Below, piece after piece: positions 24,430 through 35,322 of a stretch of 64,000 bases of DNA. A model generated the notes under the pieces. That model made no database searches and was not told the origin of the DNA. It saw only the letters and a list, made by a program, of their open reading frames with translations. Origin of the DNA: Dipteronia dyeriana (Eukaryota > Streptophyta > Magnoliopsida > Sapindales > Sapindaceae); assembly GCA_032871835.1 (NCBI GenBank), contig CM065298.1, positions 79,264,154-79,328,153 on the forward strand. The letters run 5' to 3'. Each line of letters opens with the position of its first letter. Position 1 is the first letter of the stretch. Made by a program: the position numbers and the translations under genes.

Positions 24430-26212
24430 AAATTTTTTTTTCAGAACAGGAAATTGTTTTCGATGCTCCTGTATGTATGAATGTGTAGGCACCATCTTTA
24501 TGATTGTATAAATGTTTATAATTAAATTTTTTAATTTAAACATGTTTGATCATAAATTTTTATGCTACTGTGCATTTAAGGTTCATGAGTTGTATCATTG
24601 TTATTGCTATTTTTTTTTTCAGTTTTTATTTTATGAAATTGTATTAAAAAATATATATGTAATACGTGAACCTGGTGAAAACATATGAAGCCAACGTCAC
24701 AAAAGTTGTGCAATTGTTGCACAGTGTACGTGTGATAAATTGGATGTGCAATTGTTGCACATGTAATGAGAAGTGGTGCAATTTTAAAATTGCATGTATA
24801 TGGTAGGACCACAAGCAACACCATGTGCATGTGAGACATGCATGGTGGCAGTACAAGCAACACACATGACCTGTACAACAACACGTGTACATTTCCAAAG
24901 GCAATTGTTGCCTAGTCCGTTCAGTACAGATTTCCCGTTAAAAATTCATAAGATGAATCGAAGTGACCTGAAGAGACTGGAAAACTCGAAAATTATAAGA
25001 AGACTAAGGAATGCCTTGGGAAATTTTTTATAATTTTAGATTCCAATTTTTTAGGTTAAATTATCCACAGTACTCGGTCAATTCATGGATGTTTTATATT
25101 ATGTGATGATAAAACCATTGCCATGCATACGTATGTCATTTAGATTAGATGTGCCTACACAAATATATTTGATATGTCATACATGTATCATAGCCTGATA
25201 TTTTATGTATTTTTTTTAATGTGATTAAAATGGGTAAATACATAAATTGGATATGAATAATGAGATTAGTTTTTTTTAATGGTTAGAAAACTTGGTAATT
25301 CTCATTAATATTAATATAGTTATTAAAGAGTTTAATAAGTTAGATTAATATGGTCATTTATTGTAATTAGGATTAATATGATTAATAACCTAATAATAAA
25401 TGAACCGAATAAAGTGTTAGAGTTTTAATTGTTAAAACTTGGTAAATACTATCATAATAATCTGACCTTAGTAAATATTTTACTGAATCTTAGATTGTTC
25501 ACTAATAGATTAGATTTTTAATTGTTAAAAATCATTAATAATTTATTAGTTAATTAGATTTTTTTTCTAATTAGTTAATGCGCTAGATAACTTGATTGAA
25601 GTAAGTCGTTTAATCCTGTAGAGTCTAGGTGCATTAACGGTTAATAGAAAACCCTAATTTTAAAATAGTGAGTGGGGGAGGACATATATATCATGCGGTC
25701 TCCATCATTAGTTCAACACCGTCAGATCCGAGTGGGGCCTCGTGACGGCTTTGCTTTCGTCCTCCCTAAGGAGGGTTTCCACAAAGGTCAATATCAAGGT
25801 TGACTTCCTAATGGATAGGATTTCTGAGGGTATTTCGGGATTGACAGACCCTAAGGCGGCAATTCTCGAGTTAAGCTCATGAGATCTGAAATGATGGGTT
25901 AAACTCACGAAGATTTTGATTAAGTTTTTTAATTAAAAACCCGACAGAATAAACAATGGTTGAATGGTATGGAATAAGAGTTATTCTAGAATATCATTTG
26001 ATTGAGAATGTCTCGGTCCGACATGCAAAGACTTGACCGACCCTAAGGCGGCACTTCTTTGTGGTATGTTGGATTGTTGTGGTATAGTAACTAGTTTTAG
26101 GGTAGTTCAAGTTCGTCAAACATGTGCATGTATCATGTTTAAATTTATGCCAAAGCACTCGCACTTATTTTAAATAAATGACTGTATGAATGTTTTATTT
26201 ATTTCAGCAATA
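24430..26212 (+). other. Copia C leader, non-coding
   Basis: About 1.8 kb between primer site and gag. It contains palindromes (24708-24912), AT-rich repeats, and the conserved block at 25650-25920 shared with A. It includes the CCTCC-CTAA-GGAGG hairpin at 25761-25774 and the doubled ACCCTAAGGCGGCA phrase. A pyrimidine-rich stretch ending TTTATTTCAG at 26198-26207 sits just before gag and resembles a 3' splice site. No gene. Confidence 0.7.
24708..24912. repeat. Cluster of four palindromes in Copia C leader
   Basis: GTGCAATTGTTGCAC occurs at 24708-24722 and 24746-24760. GGCAATTGTTGCC is at 24900-24912. The perfect 18-bp palindrome TGCAATTTTAAAATTGCA is at 24777-24794. The A leader has a GC-rich module here instead. 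Confidence 0.9.
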
Positions 26213-26801
26213 ATTTCTTCTGCATTACTTTAAATTCTTGCAAATGATAAATTAACTGGTGATAACTACACTAAGTGGAAGCTTAACATTAATGCATTAT
26301 TGGTCACCAAAGACCTCAAGTTTGTGCTTATAGAGGAATGTCCTCCAGCTCATGCTGCCAATGCCACACGAACTGTTTGTGATACATACGAGTGATGGGT
26401 CTCATCTGATAAGAAGGCCCGAACATATCTGTTGGCTTCTATAACAGACGTGCTTGTCACAAAGCATGAAGCAACGACTTCAGCATACGAAATCATGGAG
26501 TCATTGCAAGCTATATTCGAGGCAACCCTTCGAGCAAAAGCGACACGAAGCCATTCGTTTTGCTATTCTCCTTCGAATGAAGAAAGGTACATCAATTCGG
26601 GAACATATCCCGAGTATCATGTCCTACTTCAACACGGCAGAAGTCAATGGTGGGGCAATGACGAACCCAGTCTAGTGAGCATCATAGTCACGACTCTTCC
26701 GAAGAGTTCTAAGAGCAACAACAGGATGAACAAGTTAAGGTTCAATCTCACACAATTGCTTAATGGGCTCACTACCTTTAAGTTCTTGACTAAGAACAAC
26801 A
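26213..26801 (+). pseudogene. Copia C gag, broken and interrupted
   Basis: Aligned to the A gag start, the first codon is ATT rather than ATG (26213), and a TAA follows at 26231. The body keeps Copia gag phrases: KLTGDNYTKWKLNINALL, then LLASITDVLVTKHEA (26424 onward) and MNKLRFNLTQLLNGL. A frameshift lies near 26525-26600. At 26801 the frame is cut by element J (duplication CAACA); gag resumes at 32034. Gag would build the particle. Confidence 0.87.
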
Positions 26802-26987
26802 TGTTGGTACCAATTCCCATCTCATGGGTGTGGGCACGGTCCCAACTCCTTGGGGTGACACCCACAGAAACCTATCAGACCACTCTTCTAAGAAGCCCCT
26901 GGGCGGAGAGCCATGCTTCGTCACACGATCACGCGTGAGAGTTCCCGGGGATCAGCCAGTCGCCACTGCATTTGTTCTGATACTAAT
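26802..26987 (-). other. Tail of element J beyond the LTR
   Basis: 186 bp lying on the internal side of the J LTR, including the primer-site-like 26973-26987. Minus-strand reading ends GGGAATTGGTACCAACA at the target duplication. No ORF or known domain. GC-richer than the LTR. Confidence 0.6.
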
Positions 26988-27359
26988 TGTTGGAACCCCG
27001 GTACACCGGTCTCGCAGCGGAACTAGGTTTTGAATTTTTTATACATATCATATCTGTATTTGGGATCAGTGAACTTTGGATCGTAATTATTTTTCGAAAC
27101 TAATACATACAATATGTAATCACAGAAAATTGAAATAGATATAATCAGAAAAAGATATACTTACCAACGTTTGGAGGCTCTTTCACTTTTTGATATGCTC
27201 CTGTCTGAACCACTCGATCTTCCTCCCTATCTCCTGGAACTGGTAAGTGCGTATGGGCGTGTCACGGTCTCAGGAACTTGAATGGAGAATGTGAAGAGTA
27301 TTGAAGAAACTTTTTCTTCCATATGTTTCAAAAACACATAAAACATGTGAAACAATATA

Positions 27360-27720
27360 TATATGGCCTGCTTCGATTTTCACGAATATATATATATACA
27401 TCTCACTCTACTTATATATATATATATATTACTCTGCTGCTATCAGATTTTATGCACAAATATATATATATATATCGCTCTACTGATCTCGCTTTTTGCA
27501 TATATATATTACTCTACTGATCTTGCTTTTTGCAAATATATATATATATATATATATTTAATTTTTGTATATATATTCACTGTACAACATTCTTATATCT
27601 ATATATATTTACTGCGCACTGGTGCTCACTTTCAAATATATATCTGTTGCTCACGTTTTTTTTTTTCAAAATCAATCCTGCTTGCTTGCTTACGAATATA
27701 TATCATATATGTATTAAGTA
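27360..27720. repeat. TA-rich low-complexity stretch in J LTR
   Basis: Interspersed TATATA runs (longest about 27535-27558) with ACTCTACTGATC-type spacers. The Tyr/Ile-rich ORFs over it come from the repeat and are not genes. Confidence 0.85.
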
Positions 27721-28457
27721 CTTGCATCCTATGTAAATTCTTCTTTTGACTATTGTTTCATGTACATATCAATTTACATCCAATGCAATCTCTTGTTACA
27801 TTAATTGATATATTTATTTTAATTATCGTTTTCAAATATATCTAATATATTAAAAGTGATAATAAGTATTTTAAATTTAAAATTAAATTCAAATACTTAG
27901 ATAAATGATTTGGTAAAATAAAATAATCCTATTATTTTATCTTCACCTAAATCCATATATCAACTAACACCCTCCATTTAATAGTTAATTAATAATTCAT
28001 AATTATCAATATAATTAAATAATATAATTATTTAATTAATTTGACTATTAACATTCAGTAGTTAAATAATCTAATTATTCAATTAATTCCCGAATATATA
28101 CGTGTCACTTTTGTAACACAATTAATTGGACAATCCAATTAATTAACCGTGACCCTTGTTACCTAAATCAATCAGGCTAGTAAGGGGACCTAATCGACCC
28201 ACAGTATTTTGAGCTCCAATAATCATCGGAATCATTAATTAAACTCTTTAATTAATATTCATTGATTATTAACTCCGGTGTTATTCCACTAAAAACCCGA
28301 AGCTGTACTCTCTCAATTGTAGATGCTTTTACACAGACTGATACAACTCGGTGTCCATCGATATATCTATTACATATGGGGTGATCCTCCACAGTAGTTC
28401 ATAATTAGAGTTGGGTCATAATGCCCATTATACCTCTCTAATTACATATATCCTTTA

Positions 28458-28979
28458 GGGTACGTTTGGTACGCGGGACGGGACGGGACAGGACGGGATA
28501 ACTTTTTGTTATCCCACGTTTGGTGGGCCATTAACATGGGACGGGACGGGACAGGGTGGGACAAAATCCATGAAAACTTGTCCCACCTCACACCGTAGGC
28601 CAGACTTGTCCCATGCATGGGACAAGTCTGGAAAAGACAATTTTACCCTCAAATGTTTTAAAATTTACAAAATTATCAACTATAAAAAAAATACCCTTTG
28701 TCTCTCTCTCCCGCTCGTCTCTCTGTCAAACCCAAATGTTCTCAACTCAAATGTTCTCAAACCCTCATCATCAGCACGATCGTCTCTCTCTCCCGCTCGT
28801 CTCTGTGTCAAACCCACCGGCTGCAGATCCATCTTCGTCGGGATGCAATTACTAGACATAATGGATTGAAGATCCCATTTGGTAAGAAAATAATTATTAT
28901 AGATACTATTTTAAATTACAACAATTTACTCAACTTATTTACTCCAGTGACAACTAATATATGTAGTTATTATAGGTAA
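28458..28979 (+). other. Left end of transposon K, subterminal repeats
   Basis: Contains GGGACGGGAC repeats (28473-28560) and a direct repeat of about 35 bp, TCTCTCTCTCCCGCTCGTCT plus flank, at 28700-28734 and 28782-28816. Overlapping short ORFs show no transposase domain, so the transposase N-terminus and first catalytic Asp have been lost. Confidence 0.6.
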
Positions 28980-29442
28980 TTATTATTTAGCCGATGCGGG
29001 GTATACCAACGGTCAAGGTTTTCTTGCACCATACAGAGGTACTAGGTATCATTTACAGGAATGGGAAGACTTTGATCGTGTACCTAGGAATCACGAGGAA
29101 TATTTTAATATGAAGCACTCACAAGCCAGGAACATTATTGAGAGGTGTTTTGGTCTCTTGAAGAAACGTTGGGCTATACTACGCAGTCCTTCGTTCTACC
29201 TAATTAGATTTCAAGGGCGAACGATCATAGCTTGTGCTTTGCTGCATAATTTTATTAGGATGTATATGGATGTTGATCCTGAGGAATACACACCAATCAC
29301 ACTTGATGAGCTGCCTATTGGGGAAGACATACTAGATGTGTTAGAATCTATTGATGTCGTTGAAGCAAGCGATGAATGGAGTCAATGGAGAGATGATCTA
29401 GCCGAAGAGATGTTTGACACTTGGATGTCTAGGAGAACTTGA
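28980..29442 (+). pseudogene. PIF/Harbinger transposase, C-terminal part
   Basis: The DDE-type nuclease would excise and insert the element. From about 28999 the frame reads DAGYTNGQGFLAPYRGTRYH and then NIIERCFGLLKKRWAILRSP (29131 onward). In this family DAGY carries one catalytic Asp and the ERCFG motif the catalytic Glu. It runs open to the stop at 29440, ending MFDTWMSRRT. An AG acceptor-like end of intron (TTATTATTTAG) lies at about 28988-28998. The N-terminal half with the first catalytic Asp is missing, so this copy cannot be active. Confidence 0.88.
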
Positions 29443-29643
29443 GAGATTTATGTTATTTTTTTCAATATTGTTGTATTTGAGATATTTATGTTTTTTTTCC
29501 AGTATTGTTAAACTTGAAAGACTTATATCTTTTTTTTGTTATTTTTGAACATTTCTATTGTCTATTGAATTTGTGTTGTTGTTGTTGTTATTATTTTTGT
29601 TGATCTATACATTTATTTTTGTTTATGGTATAAACTTTATTAA

Positions 29644-30537
29644 ATGACAGGAAAATTCGATATGTCTGATAGACGTAATTGGACACCTGAAGAAGAAGAT
29701 GTAATGATAACCATCCTTGAAGGGATTGTTGCTGATGGTGGTAGATGTGATACTGAAAAAATTGAAAGTATTACCATCACGGGAAAACATGTGCAAAACA
29801 AAATGAAACGACTGAAAGATAGATATTCAGCGGCCTATGATATGCTCAACTCGAGTGGGTTTGGTTGGAATGACACTACTAAATGTGTTACTGTTAGTCC
29901 TGAAATCTTAGAGGAATATTTGAAGGTTAGTGGTTAGATTAATTCTCTTTATATATGTAATCGATTAATAGTTTTATTGTTATAACATATATGTAGTAGT
30001 TTCAATGTCCTAATATATATTTGTTTGTTTTGATAGAAACATCCAAATAAGAATTATACGGCTAATAGGCCATTCCCACACTATGAACGACTGGTAACAG
30101 TGTTTGGGAAAGATCGAGCAACAGGGAATATGGCTGAATCCGCAGCAGATGCTTTGGATAACATGGGACTGGAAACTGAAGAGTCGGGCATAGCTGGTTT
30201 CACTCAGCCTTCCACAACTCCCTCAAATGTGGCATTTGCTTCCTCTGACCCAAATACATGAGAAACATCAAAGCGGAAGAGAAAAATGAATGTCAGCTCA
30301 ACAACAAAAGAAATCACCAAGGTCTTTGAAAAAAGCATGGAAAGAGCATCTGCGGATATTGCTAAGTTGACTAAGGCAATTACGGGAGGGGATGCAATGA
30401 CCCGTATGGGTCTTGATCGTATGCAAGTGATACGGGTTGCTATGTATTTTGGAAATAAGCCAAACCAGTTACGCATTTGGAATGGCTTGAATAACTCTTA
30501 CAAGCAGAATTTCGTGAAGGCAATTCTAGAGGAGTGA
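29644..30537 (+). pseudogene. PIF/Harbinger ORF1, SANT/Myb-like, one stop
   Basis: ORF1 partners the transposase and helps bind element DNA. Exon 1 (29644-29925) encodes RRNWTPEEEDVMITIL, a SANT/Myb-like helix region, and VQNKMKRLKDRYSAAYDML. A GT-AG intron fits at 29926-30036 (GTTAGTGG to TTGATAG) and keeps the frame. Exon 2 runs HPNKNYTANRPFPHYERL and on to VKAILEE at 30534. The only break is a TGA at 30259-30261, followed in frame by a basic stretch KRKRKM that could be a nuclear signal. It is close to intact compared with the transposase. Confidence 0.85.
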
Positions 30538-31305
30538 ACATGTTTGATATTGTAAACATGTTTGAAACTTATGTTTTGTTGGAATTGTGAACATATTTGA
30601 AACACGTTTGAAACATGTTTGAAACTTATATTTTGTTGGAATTGTGAACATGTTTGTGTTATTGAATTTTGTTATTAGGTTCGTGAACAAATATATTACA
30701 TTAACTTTTTTGTTGGATCATGTTATTAAGTATTATCCGTAATTTACTATTATGTGAAAAGAAAATACGTGTGGTTGAATAAGTAAAACTTATAAAATAT
30801 ATTTTCCTTTTCTATTATTCACAATTATAAGCATGTAAAATTGAATACTAATTGTAATTAAAAAAATTGAGGAAATAATATTATTAATTGATATTATTAT
30901 TAAAAAAACTGAGGGAATGACCATAATAATAATATTATTATTTGAAAAAATATTCACATGTCTTCCAAAAAATTACTAATTAAACTATTTTTTAATTACA
31001 ATATTATTATTTTTATGAAATATGATATATAAATAATATTTTATTTTAAAAAAAATTGACTTGTCTTGTCCCAAATATGATATATAAAAATATTTATCAC
31101 TATTATGGGCTAACAAACATTTGATAGGACAGAAAGGACATTCTGGTCATTTGAACCTCTTGTCCCGTCCTGTCCCAGTCATACCAAACATACAACAATA
31201 CAGTTAACAGTTCTGTCCCAGACCTACCAAACACAATATAGAACAGTCTGTCCTGTCCCGTTCTGTCCCACCTTGTCCTGTCCCATGTCTGCGCCAAACG
31301 CACTC
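30538..31305 (+). other. Right end of transposon K
   Basis: AT-rich, non-coding. A direct repeat CATGTTTGAAACTTATRTTT (with flank) occurs at about 30558-30595 and 30617-30654. The subterminal TGTCCCGTCCTGTCCC-type repeats at 31150-31290 mirror the left end. Confidence 0.75.
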
Positions 31306-32033
31306 TTAAGTACCATTGATTCTCTAATGGATAATAAATCCTATTTCATTACGGAATTAGGAGAGTGCTCATATTGTCCAAGTCTCGAATCAACCCTTAA
31401 GGGAACTACCATCTACTTCTCACAAGAAAGAGTGGATTCCACTATTGTGTACAAACCATCCCAGCCACAAGCCAAACTGCAATCCCAACATACGGAGCAT
31501 ATTGATCGGGAACAGCATCCGACCTCACCCATGGTAAATAAAAGACCACGATCTAACTTGAAGGAGTCGATAAGACACTTAGGATTAAGATCACCCACAT
31601 ATAGCCATCATTAATTGTTATATATGAATCTTATCGATAAACGGATCTTAGTGAGAGATTCATATAGATCATGGCCCAGTCCTATATGATCACATCATAC
31701 AAGGTGCCTCCATTCCCATACCTCATATGAATGATTCAGGATAGAATCATTGTACATTACAGAATGGACCGCAGCTATAGATTAACCACAAATAAAGTAC
31801 CTAGCTTTATTTGCTATCTATGGACTCTTTAGATTGCACGTCTCTTACTGTATCCATCCGTATATGACACTTATATACACAGTTCGAGATTACATCCGGC
31901 AATCTTGGATGTTAAATATATGCACAAGTTATAAAATAAACAACATAACAAGAATGAATTGAACTTTTCCTTTTATTTATTTCATAAATTCATTTACAAA
32001 TTACATCTTTAGGGCATAAGCCCCAACACAACA

Positions 32034-32400
32034 AGGGTAAGACTAGTGAGGCAAATGTTGTTGAACCATCTTCCTACTCTAATAATAAGAAGAGAAAAAG
32101 GTCTACTGGGAAAGCGAAGGGTAAGCCCAAACCCAAGAAAGCCCAAAGCAAGAAGAAGTCCAACAAAAGTAAATACAATTTACTTGTTCTTGAATCGTGT
32201 TTAGTGGAAAATGATTCTTTACCCTGGATAGTTAATTCAGGGGCCACTAACAATGTTTGTTTTTCTTTACAATGGACTGATTCTTAGACACAGCTAGATG
32301 AGCAAGCATTCTCAATACGTGTGGGGTCAGGGGATGTCATGTCGGCACGAACAGTGGGCGCAATTAGATTACGTTTTTGTAAATAATTATATATTGTTGG
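32034..32400 (+). pseudogene. Copia C gag end and protease, broken
   Basis: Continues gag after J: a Lys-rich tail (KKRKRSTGKAKGKPK) and the conserved LLVLESCLVEND leading to protease. The active-site motif reads WIVNSGATNNVC (about 32224-32259): the catalytic Asp seen in copy B (WIVDSGATNHVC) is Asn here. A stop occurs at about 32287, and one extra base near 32381 shifts the frame. Protease is therefore inactive twice over. Confidence 0.87.
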
Positions 32401-33600
32401 ACAATGTATTTTATATTCCTGGATTTACACAGAATTTTATTTCTGTTTCTAAGTTGTTAGAACAAAAATATTCTGTTTCTTTTAATAATAAGTTTGTTAA
32501 TATTGGAAAGAATGGTCTGGATATTTATCTAGGAATTAATGAAAATAATTTGTATGTGTTAAGACCGTTAATACATACTACACTGCTCAACACCGTAATG
32601 TTTAAGGTTGAAAAACCAAAAACTAAACGACATAAGATTTCTCTAGATAATGACACGTATCTCTAGCATCTAAGGCTTGGTCATATCAACCTTGACCGGA
32701 TAGACAGACTAGTAAAAAGCGGACCTTTAAGTGAGTTAAAGGTTGGCACCTTACCTGTCTGTGAATCTTGTCTGGAAGGTAAGATGACTAAGAGACCTTT
32801 TACTGGAAAAGGGCTTAGAGCTAAAGAACCGCTAGAGCTTATACATATAGACATCTGCAGACCGATGAATATTAAAGCTAGAGGTGTTTATGAGTATTAT
32901 GTCACCTTTATAGATGACTACTTAAGATACGAATATGTCTACCTAATGCAACGGAAGTCGAAAACATTTGAAATGTTCAAATAATTTCAAGCTGAAGTTG
33001 AGAATTAATTAGGTAGGACTATCAAGTCACTGCGATCGAATCATGGAGGTGAGTATCTCGACCAAGAGTTTGAAGACTTTATGGTCGAGCATAGGATAGT
33101 TTCCCAACTCACAGCTCCGGTACACCTCAGCAAAATGGTGTAGCGGAGAGGAGAAATTGAACCCTAATGGAAATGGTGAGATCTATGATTAGTTTCTCAT
33201 AATTACCAAATTCCTTATGGGGATATGCGTTACAAACAGCAGCATACATTTTGAATGTGGTGCCATCCAAATATGTTCTTAAGACTACCCTAGAGTTGTG
33301 GAATGGTCATAAAGCTAGTTTGCGATATTTTCATATATGGGGGTGTCCAGCACACGTGCTGAAGAACATAACTGGAAAGCTAGACTCCAAGTCTATGGTC
33401 TGCCTGTTTGTAGGATACTCCAAGGAGACCAGATGTGGACACGTATATAGTCCCAAAGATAACAAAGTATTTGTATCGACAAATGCAACGTTTCTTGAGG
33501 ACAGTTATATTAGTGACCATAAACCTCATTCTAAGATTGTATTGAATGAGTTGGAGCCTGGTGAGACTAGTGCTTTATCAACAAGAGTTGTTAATCCATA
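32381..33600 (+). pseudogene. Copia C integrase, broken
   Basis: Reads NVFYIPGFTQNFISVSKLLEQ, then the zinc-finger region (HLRLGHINLDRI, CESCLEGKMTKRPF) after a stop near 32665. The core has Asp in LIHIDICRPM and FIDDYLRYE; the third motif region reads HGGEYL near 33045. A stop at 32982 and a one-base loss near 33118 break the core. The C-terminal half (33251-33601) is open, including WGCPAHVLKNITGKLDSKS, and ends at a TAA (33599) that corresponds to CAA in copy B. Confidence 0.87.
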
Positions 33601-33616
33601 AACATCTGAGAGTCAG

Positions 33617-35308
33617 ATGGTTCCTGATCAAGATACACTACCACCTAAACGTAGTAAGAGGGTTGTGAGACAACCTGAACGCTATTTAGGTATAGGTGAG
33701 GGACAAAGTGTTGTCTCTACTGGTAGTGTTGATGATCCACTGACATTTAAGAATGCAGTGGAAGATCCTGATAAAGAGGAATGGCTTAAAGCCATGAATC
33801 TCGAGATGGAGTCCATGTACTCTAACTCAGTTTGGGATCCTGTAGTCTTATCGGATGGGGTAAAACCCATAGGGTGTAAGTGGATCTACAAGAGAAAGAG
33901 AGGAGTAGAAGGGAAAGTAGAGACCTTCAAAGCAAGGCTAGTTGCCAAGGATTATACCCAGAAAGAGGGGGTGGATTGTGAAGAGACATTCTCGCCAGTA
34001 GCCATATTTAAGTCTATTAGGATTCTTTTGTTCATTGCTATCTATTTCGATTACAAAATTTGGCAAATGGACGTCAGGACTGCATTCTTGAATGATAATC
34101 TTGATGAGAGCATCTATATGATGCAACCAGAGGGATTCGTGTCTCTGGATCAAGAGCAAAAGGTTTGTAAGATGCAAAGGTCCATCTATAGGCTTAAGCA
34201 AGCATTTAGATCTTGGAACATCAGGTTTGATGATGTTATCAAAACCTATTGCTTTGAGCAGAATGTCGATGAGCCTTGTGTCTACAAGTGCATCATTGAT
34301 AAGAAAGTATTTTTATTGGTTCTATACATAGATGATATCATACTCATTGGGAATGATGTCGGAATGTTGTCTGATGTAAAGAGCTGGCTGGCTAGCCAAT
34401 TCCAAATGAAAGATTTGGGAGAAGCGAGTTATGTTCTTGGGATCCAGCTTATAAGGAATCGTAAGAACAAACTCATAGCACTGTCTCAGGCCTCATATAC
34501 CAATAAGATTCTTGTAGGATTTTCGATGCAAAACTCTAAGAAAGGTAATTTACATTCTAGGCATGGAGTTAACTTGCCTAAGGAACAATGTCCTAAGACA
34601 CCTCAAGAAGTTAAGGATATGAGACGTGTACCCTATGGATCGGCAATAGCTAGTCTCATGTATGCTATGTTATACATGAGACTGGACATCTGCTATACAA
34701 TGAGAGAAGTCAGTAGATACCAGTCCAACCCAGGATTGGATCATTGGGTTGTTGTCAAGACAATTCTCAAGTATTTTCGGAGAACTAGAGACTATATGCT
34801 AGTGTATTCCATGCAAGATTTGATCCCGTTAGGATACACGAATTCTGATTTTCAGTCAGACAAGGATTATAGGAAATTCATGTCTGGATCAGTAATCACC
34901 CTGGGTGGTGGAGCCATTGTGTGTCGAAGTATCAAGCAATCTTGCATTGACTCCACCATGAAAGCCGAATATGTAGCCGCTTGTTAAGTTGCTAAAGAGG
35001 TTGTTTGGCTCCGTAAGTTCTTGAGTGATCGGGAAGTTGTTCCAGAACTGGATAGACCCATCACACTTTATTGTGATAACAGTGGTGTTGTGGCTAATTC
35101 AAAAGAACCAAGAAGCCATAAAATAGGGAAGCATATAGAGAGAAAGTATCATCTCATTAGAGAGATAGTGCAGAGAGGAGATGTGATCGTCACCAAGATA
35201 GCCTCACAAGACAATCATGTTGATCCATTTACGAAGACCTTACTAGCTAAAGTGTTTTTGGGTCACCTAGATGGTCTAGGGTTACGAGACATTCCTCACA
35301 TGCCTTAG
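33617..35308 (+). pseudogene. Copia C reverse transcriptase and RNase H, mostly open
   Basis: The longest open frame in the window: 456 codons (33617-34987). RT motifs are KWIYKRKRGVEGKVETFKAR, WQMDVRTAFLND, the active site LVLYIDDIILIGND (about 34312-34353; B has YVDD), and VLGIQLIRNRKNKLIALSQ. RNase H follows with GYTNSDFQSD, where copy B has Asp in place of Asn at a conserved acidic position. A TAA at 34985 interrupts it. The frame 35021-35308 carries LYCDNSGVVANSKEPRSHK, KHIERKYHLIREIVQRGDV and the C-terminus. The polypurine tract follows at 35311. Confidence 0.92.
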
Positions 35309-35310
35309 TG

Positions 35311-35322
35311 CAAGTGGGAGAT
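35311..35322 (+). promoter_or_regulatory. Polypurine tract of Copia C
   Basis: CAAGTGGGAGAT directly before the 3' LTR, identical to that of B at 11881. Confidence 0.85.

Larger units (their letters stand above)
28458..31305 (+). mobile_element. PIF/Harbinger DNA transposon K
   Basis: 2848 bp, flanked by the 3-bp duplication TTA (28455-28457 and 31306-31308) typical of PIF/Harbinger. Ends are imperfect inverted repeats sharing CGTTTGG (GGGTACGTTTGGT versus GAGTGCGTTTGGC on the other strand), extended by GGGACGGGACAGG-type subterminal repeats. It carries a truncated transposase and a SANT-like ORF1 on the same strand. Inserted in the LTR of J; removing it restores the LTR. Confidence 0.93.
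26802..32028 (-). mobile_element. Reverse Copia half-element J (LTR plus 186 bp), with K inside
   Basis: Flanked by the perfect duplication CAACA (26797-26801 and 32029-32033). On the minus strand it reads a full LTR (32028 down to 26988, about 2.19 kb without K) ending TTCCAACA, then a primer-site-like ATTAGTATCAGAACA, then 186 bp ending ACCAACA. There is no pol and no second LTR. Both outer ends are TG...CA-like on the plus strand. The 186-bp tail is GC-richer and does not match the A or C leader. It may be an internal-deletion product, an unusual integration, or a short non-autonomous family. Confidence 0.82.

Noticed and set aside
27301..27749. Plus-strand ORFs up to 128 codons rich in Tyr and Ile
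   Set aside because: Produced by TATATA repeats in the reverse LTR of J.
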